A stretch of 64,000 nucleotides of DNA from Zophobihabitans entericus (GTDB taxonomy: Bacteria; Pseudomonadota; Gammaproteobacteria; Enterobacterales; Orbaceae), in assembly GCF_011745665.1 (NCBI RefSeq), contig NZ_CP050253.1:595418-659417 (forward strand). Reading direction: 5' to 3'. Below the pieces are notes generated by a model. The model was not told the origin of the DNA and ran no database searches. It saw nothing but the letters and a program-made list of their open reading frames with translations. Below, piece after piece: positions 62,358 through 64,000 of this stretch (position 1 is the stretch's first letter; each line of letters opens with the position of its first letter). The position numbers and the translations under genes are program-made.

Positions 62358-63629
62358 ATGACAATCAATGTGATCAAGCAATTACAGGAAAGAGGTCTTA
62401 TTGCTCAGTTAACTGACGAAGAGGCACTTATTGAACGTTTAGAGCAAGGTCCGATCTCATTGTATTGTGGCTTTGATCCAACAGCAGACAGCTTACATTT
62501 AGGCCATTTAGTACCACTTCTTTGTTTAAAACGTTTTCAGTTAGCGGGTAACCAACCCATTGCGTTAGTCGGTGGTGCTACAGGTTTAATTGGCGACCCA
62601 AGTTTTAAGGCAACAGAACGTAAACTCAATACTCAAGATACTGTTAATGATTGGGTTCACAAAATTAAGGCGCAAGTCTCTCCATTTTTAGATTTCAATT
62701 GTGGTGCTAACTCAGCGATTGTTGTGAACAACTATGACTGGTTTGGTGACATGAGTGTACTGAGCTTCTTACGTGATATCGGTAAATACTTTTCTGTTAA
62801 TGCGATGATTAGTAAAGAAGCGGTAAAACAACGTATTAATCGTGATGATGTCGGGATCTCTTATACAGAATTTTCTTATAACTTATTACAAGCTTATGAC
62901 TTTGCGAGCTTAAATAAACAGCATAATGTTGAATTACAAATTGGTGGTTCAGATCAGTGGGGGAATATTACCTCTGGTATTGATTTAACTCGTCGTTTCC
63001 ATCAAAAACAAGTTTATGGTTTAACTGTTCCGTTGATTACTAAATCTGATGGTACCAAATTTGGTAAAACAGAAGGTGGTGCGGTCTGGCTTGATCCTAA
63101 GAAAACCAGTCCTTATAAATTCTACCAGTTCTGGATCAATACTGCAGATGCTGACGTTTATCGCTTCCTTAAATTCTTCACCTTTATGTCTCTTGAAGAG
63201 ATTAATACACTGGAAGAAGAAGACAAAAACAGTGGTGTAGCACCTCGTGCACAGTACGTGCTGGCAGAACAAGTGACGGGCCTTGTTCATGGTGAAGCCG
63301 GTCTTATTGCAGCTAAACGTATCACTCAAAGCTTATTCTCTGGTCATTTAGATGAGCTTACCGAAGAAGACTTCACTCAACTGGCTCAGGACGGTATGCC
63401 GGCGATTGAACTTGAGATCGGTGCAGATTTACAACAAGCTCTGGTCAATGCAGAACTAGCGCCTTCTCGTGGTCAGGCCAGAACATTAATCGAATCTAAT
63501 GCGATTTCAATTAATGGTAATAAACAATCTTCAGCAGAATATAAATTTGTTGATAGTGATCGCTTATTTAATCGTTATAGCTTGTTACGTCGTGGTAAAA
63601 AGCATTATAGTTTAATCATCTGGAAATAA
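62358..63629 (+). CDS. tyrS: Tyrosyl-tRNA synthetase
   Basis: This class I synthetase charges tRNA-Tyr. The HIGH-like motif is HLGHLVPL, and the KMSKS-like motif is KFGKTEGG. The C-terminal S4-like domain (about residues 355-420) carries [18 protein letters not shown]. Length is 423 against 424 in E. coli. It lies 30 bp after putP and 24 bp before pdxY. Confidence 0.98.
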   Translation: MTINVIKQLQERGLIAQLTDEEALIERLEQGPISLYCGFDPTADSLHLGHLVPLLCLKRFQLAGNQPIALVGGATGLIGDPSFKATERKLNTQDTVNDWVHKIKAQVSPFLDFNCGANSAIVVNNYDWFGDMSVLSFLRDIGKYFSVNAMISKEAVKQRINRDDVGISYTEFSYNLLQAYDFASLNKQHNVELQIGGSDQWGNITSGIDLTRRFHQKQVYGLTVPLITKSDGTKFGKTEGGAVWLDPKKTSPYKFYQFWINTADADVYRFLKFFTFMSLEEINTLEEEDKNSGVAPRAQYVLAEQVTGLVHGEAGLIAAKRITQSLFSGHLDELTEEDFTQLAQDGMPAIELEIGADLQQALVNAELAPSRGQARTLIESNAISINGNKQSSAEYKFVDSDRLFNRYSLLRRGKKHYSLIIWK

Positions 63630-63653
63630 TTTAAACTTATAGGCGGTATTTAT

Positions 63654-64000
63654 ATGAAAAACATTCTTTCTATTCAGTCTCACGTAGTATTTGGTCACGC
63701 AGGTAATGGTGCCGCAGAATTCCCGATGAGACGACTGGGAGTTAATGTTTGGCCGTTAAATACCGTACAATTTTCTAACCACACACAGTACCGTCAATGG
63801 AAGGGTTCTGTGATGCCGGCCACACATTTAGTCGATATTGCTGATGGAATTGCAGATATTGATGAACTAAAACGCTGTGACGCTGTCTTAAGTGGATATA
63901 TGGGATCACCTGAGCAGGGTAATGCCATTATTGAAATTGTGAAAAAAGTTAAAAAAGTAAGTCCAAACGCAATATATTTTTGTGATCCAGTAATGGGACA
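63654..64000 (+). CDS. pdxY: Pyridoxal kinase PdxY (3'-truncated by window edge)
   Basis: From ATG 63654 the frame runs open to the window end, giving 115 codons. The start [20 protein letters not shown] and the block [16 protein letters not shown] match E. coli Pdx[12 protein letters not shown] and YFCDPVMG follow. PdxY phosphorylates pyridoxal in vitamin B6 salvage. The tyrS-pdxY order is the same as in E. coli, and AGGCGG lies just before the ATG. The C-terminal ATP site is outside the window. Confidence 0.95.
   Translation, partial: MKNILSIQSHVVFGHAGNGAAEFPMRRLGVNVWPLNTVQFSNHTQYRQWKGSVMPATHLVDIADGIADIDELKRCDAVLSGYMGSPEQGNAIIEIVKKVKKVSPNAIYFCDPVMG

Overview
The window is a contiguous piece of chromosome from a low-GC gammaproteobacterium. 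Almost every protein resembles its Escherichia coli counterpart closely, often along its full length, but the E. coli gene order is kept only inside operons and the blocks between them are rearranged. Protein similarity, AT-rich codon use and scrambled synteny suggest a relative of the Enterobacterales/Pasteurellales such as the Orbaceae (Gilliamella/Orbus-like). The family assignment is inference. I see no insertion sequence, prophage, CRISPR array, tRNA or rRNA gene.

Layout. 1-463: start of rluE (reverse strand, cut by the window edge). 574-6063: the isc iron-sulphur operon iscR-iscS-iscU-iscA-hscB-hscA-fdx behind tandem IscR-type operators, without iscX. 6064-6786: a repeat-rich gene-free stretch. 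6787-13272: a small lipoprotein, carAB (reverse) and argF-pgpA (forward), with tandem ARG boxes on both sides of the carA/argF divergent region. 13333-18267: a reverse-strand sugar-alcohol locus made of a SorC-type regulator, a SAF-domain oxidoreductase of the DXR-like (DRL) family, gutM and a complete glucitol-type PTS (srlA, srlE, srlB), but no srlD. 18425-21454: hslR-hslO and yicH. 21576-28875: greA with a terminated leader, yhbY, rlmE-ftsH, folP, a TPM-domain membrane protein and glmM.

29196-35660: the F1Fo ATP synthase operon atpBEFHAGDC without atpI. 35721-40569: aroL with a TyrR-like box far upstream, xanP, a lipoprotein phosphatase and accBC. 40981-47159: mreBCD, rng, tldD and yqjA. 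47236-47609: rnpB, the RNase P RNA. 47722-52030: a yegU/NCS1 permease/yegV operon with a divergent GntR regulator, like E. coli yegTUVW but with a different transporter. 52044-56803: dauA, a DoxX protein, yihY-dtd, ftsN and rpsT. 57089-64000: pgk-fbaA, nth-smrB, putP, tyrS and the start of pdxY.

Most of the window is core housekeeping: Fe-S assembly, arginine/pyrimidine supply, ATP synthesis, cell shape, fatty-acid synthesis, glycolysis and translation. The two accessory catabolic loci (13.3-18.3 kb and 47.7-52.0 kb) are the best candidates for incompletely described biology. Each pairs a transporter and a dedicated regulator with an enzyme whose substrate cannot be read from sequence, and each has a clear inverted repeat in its control region.
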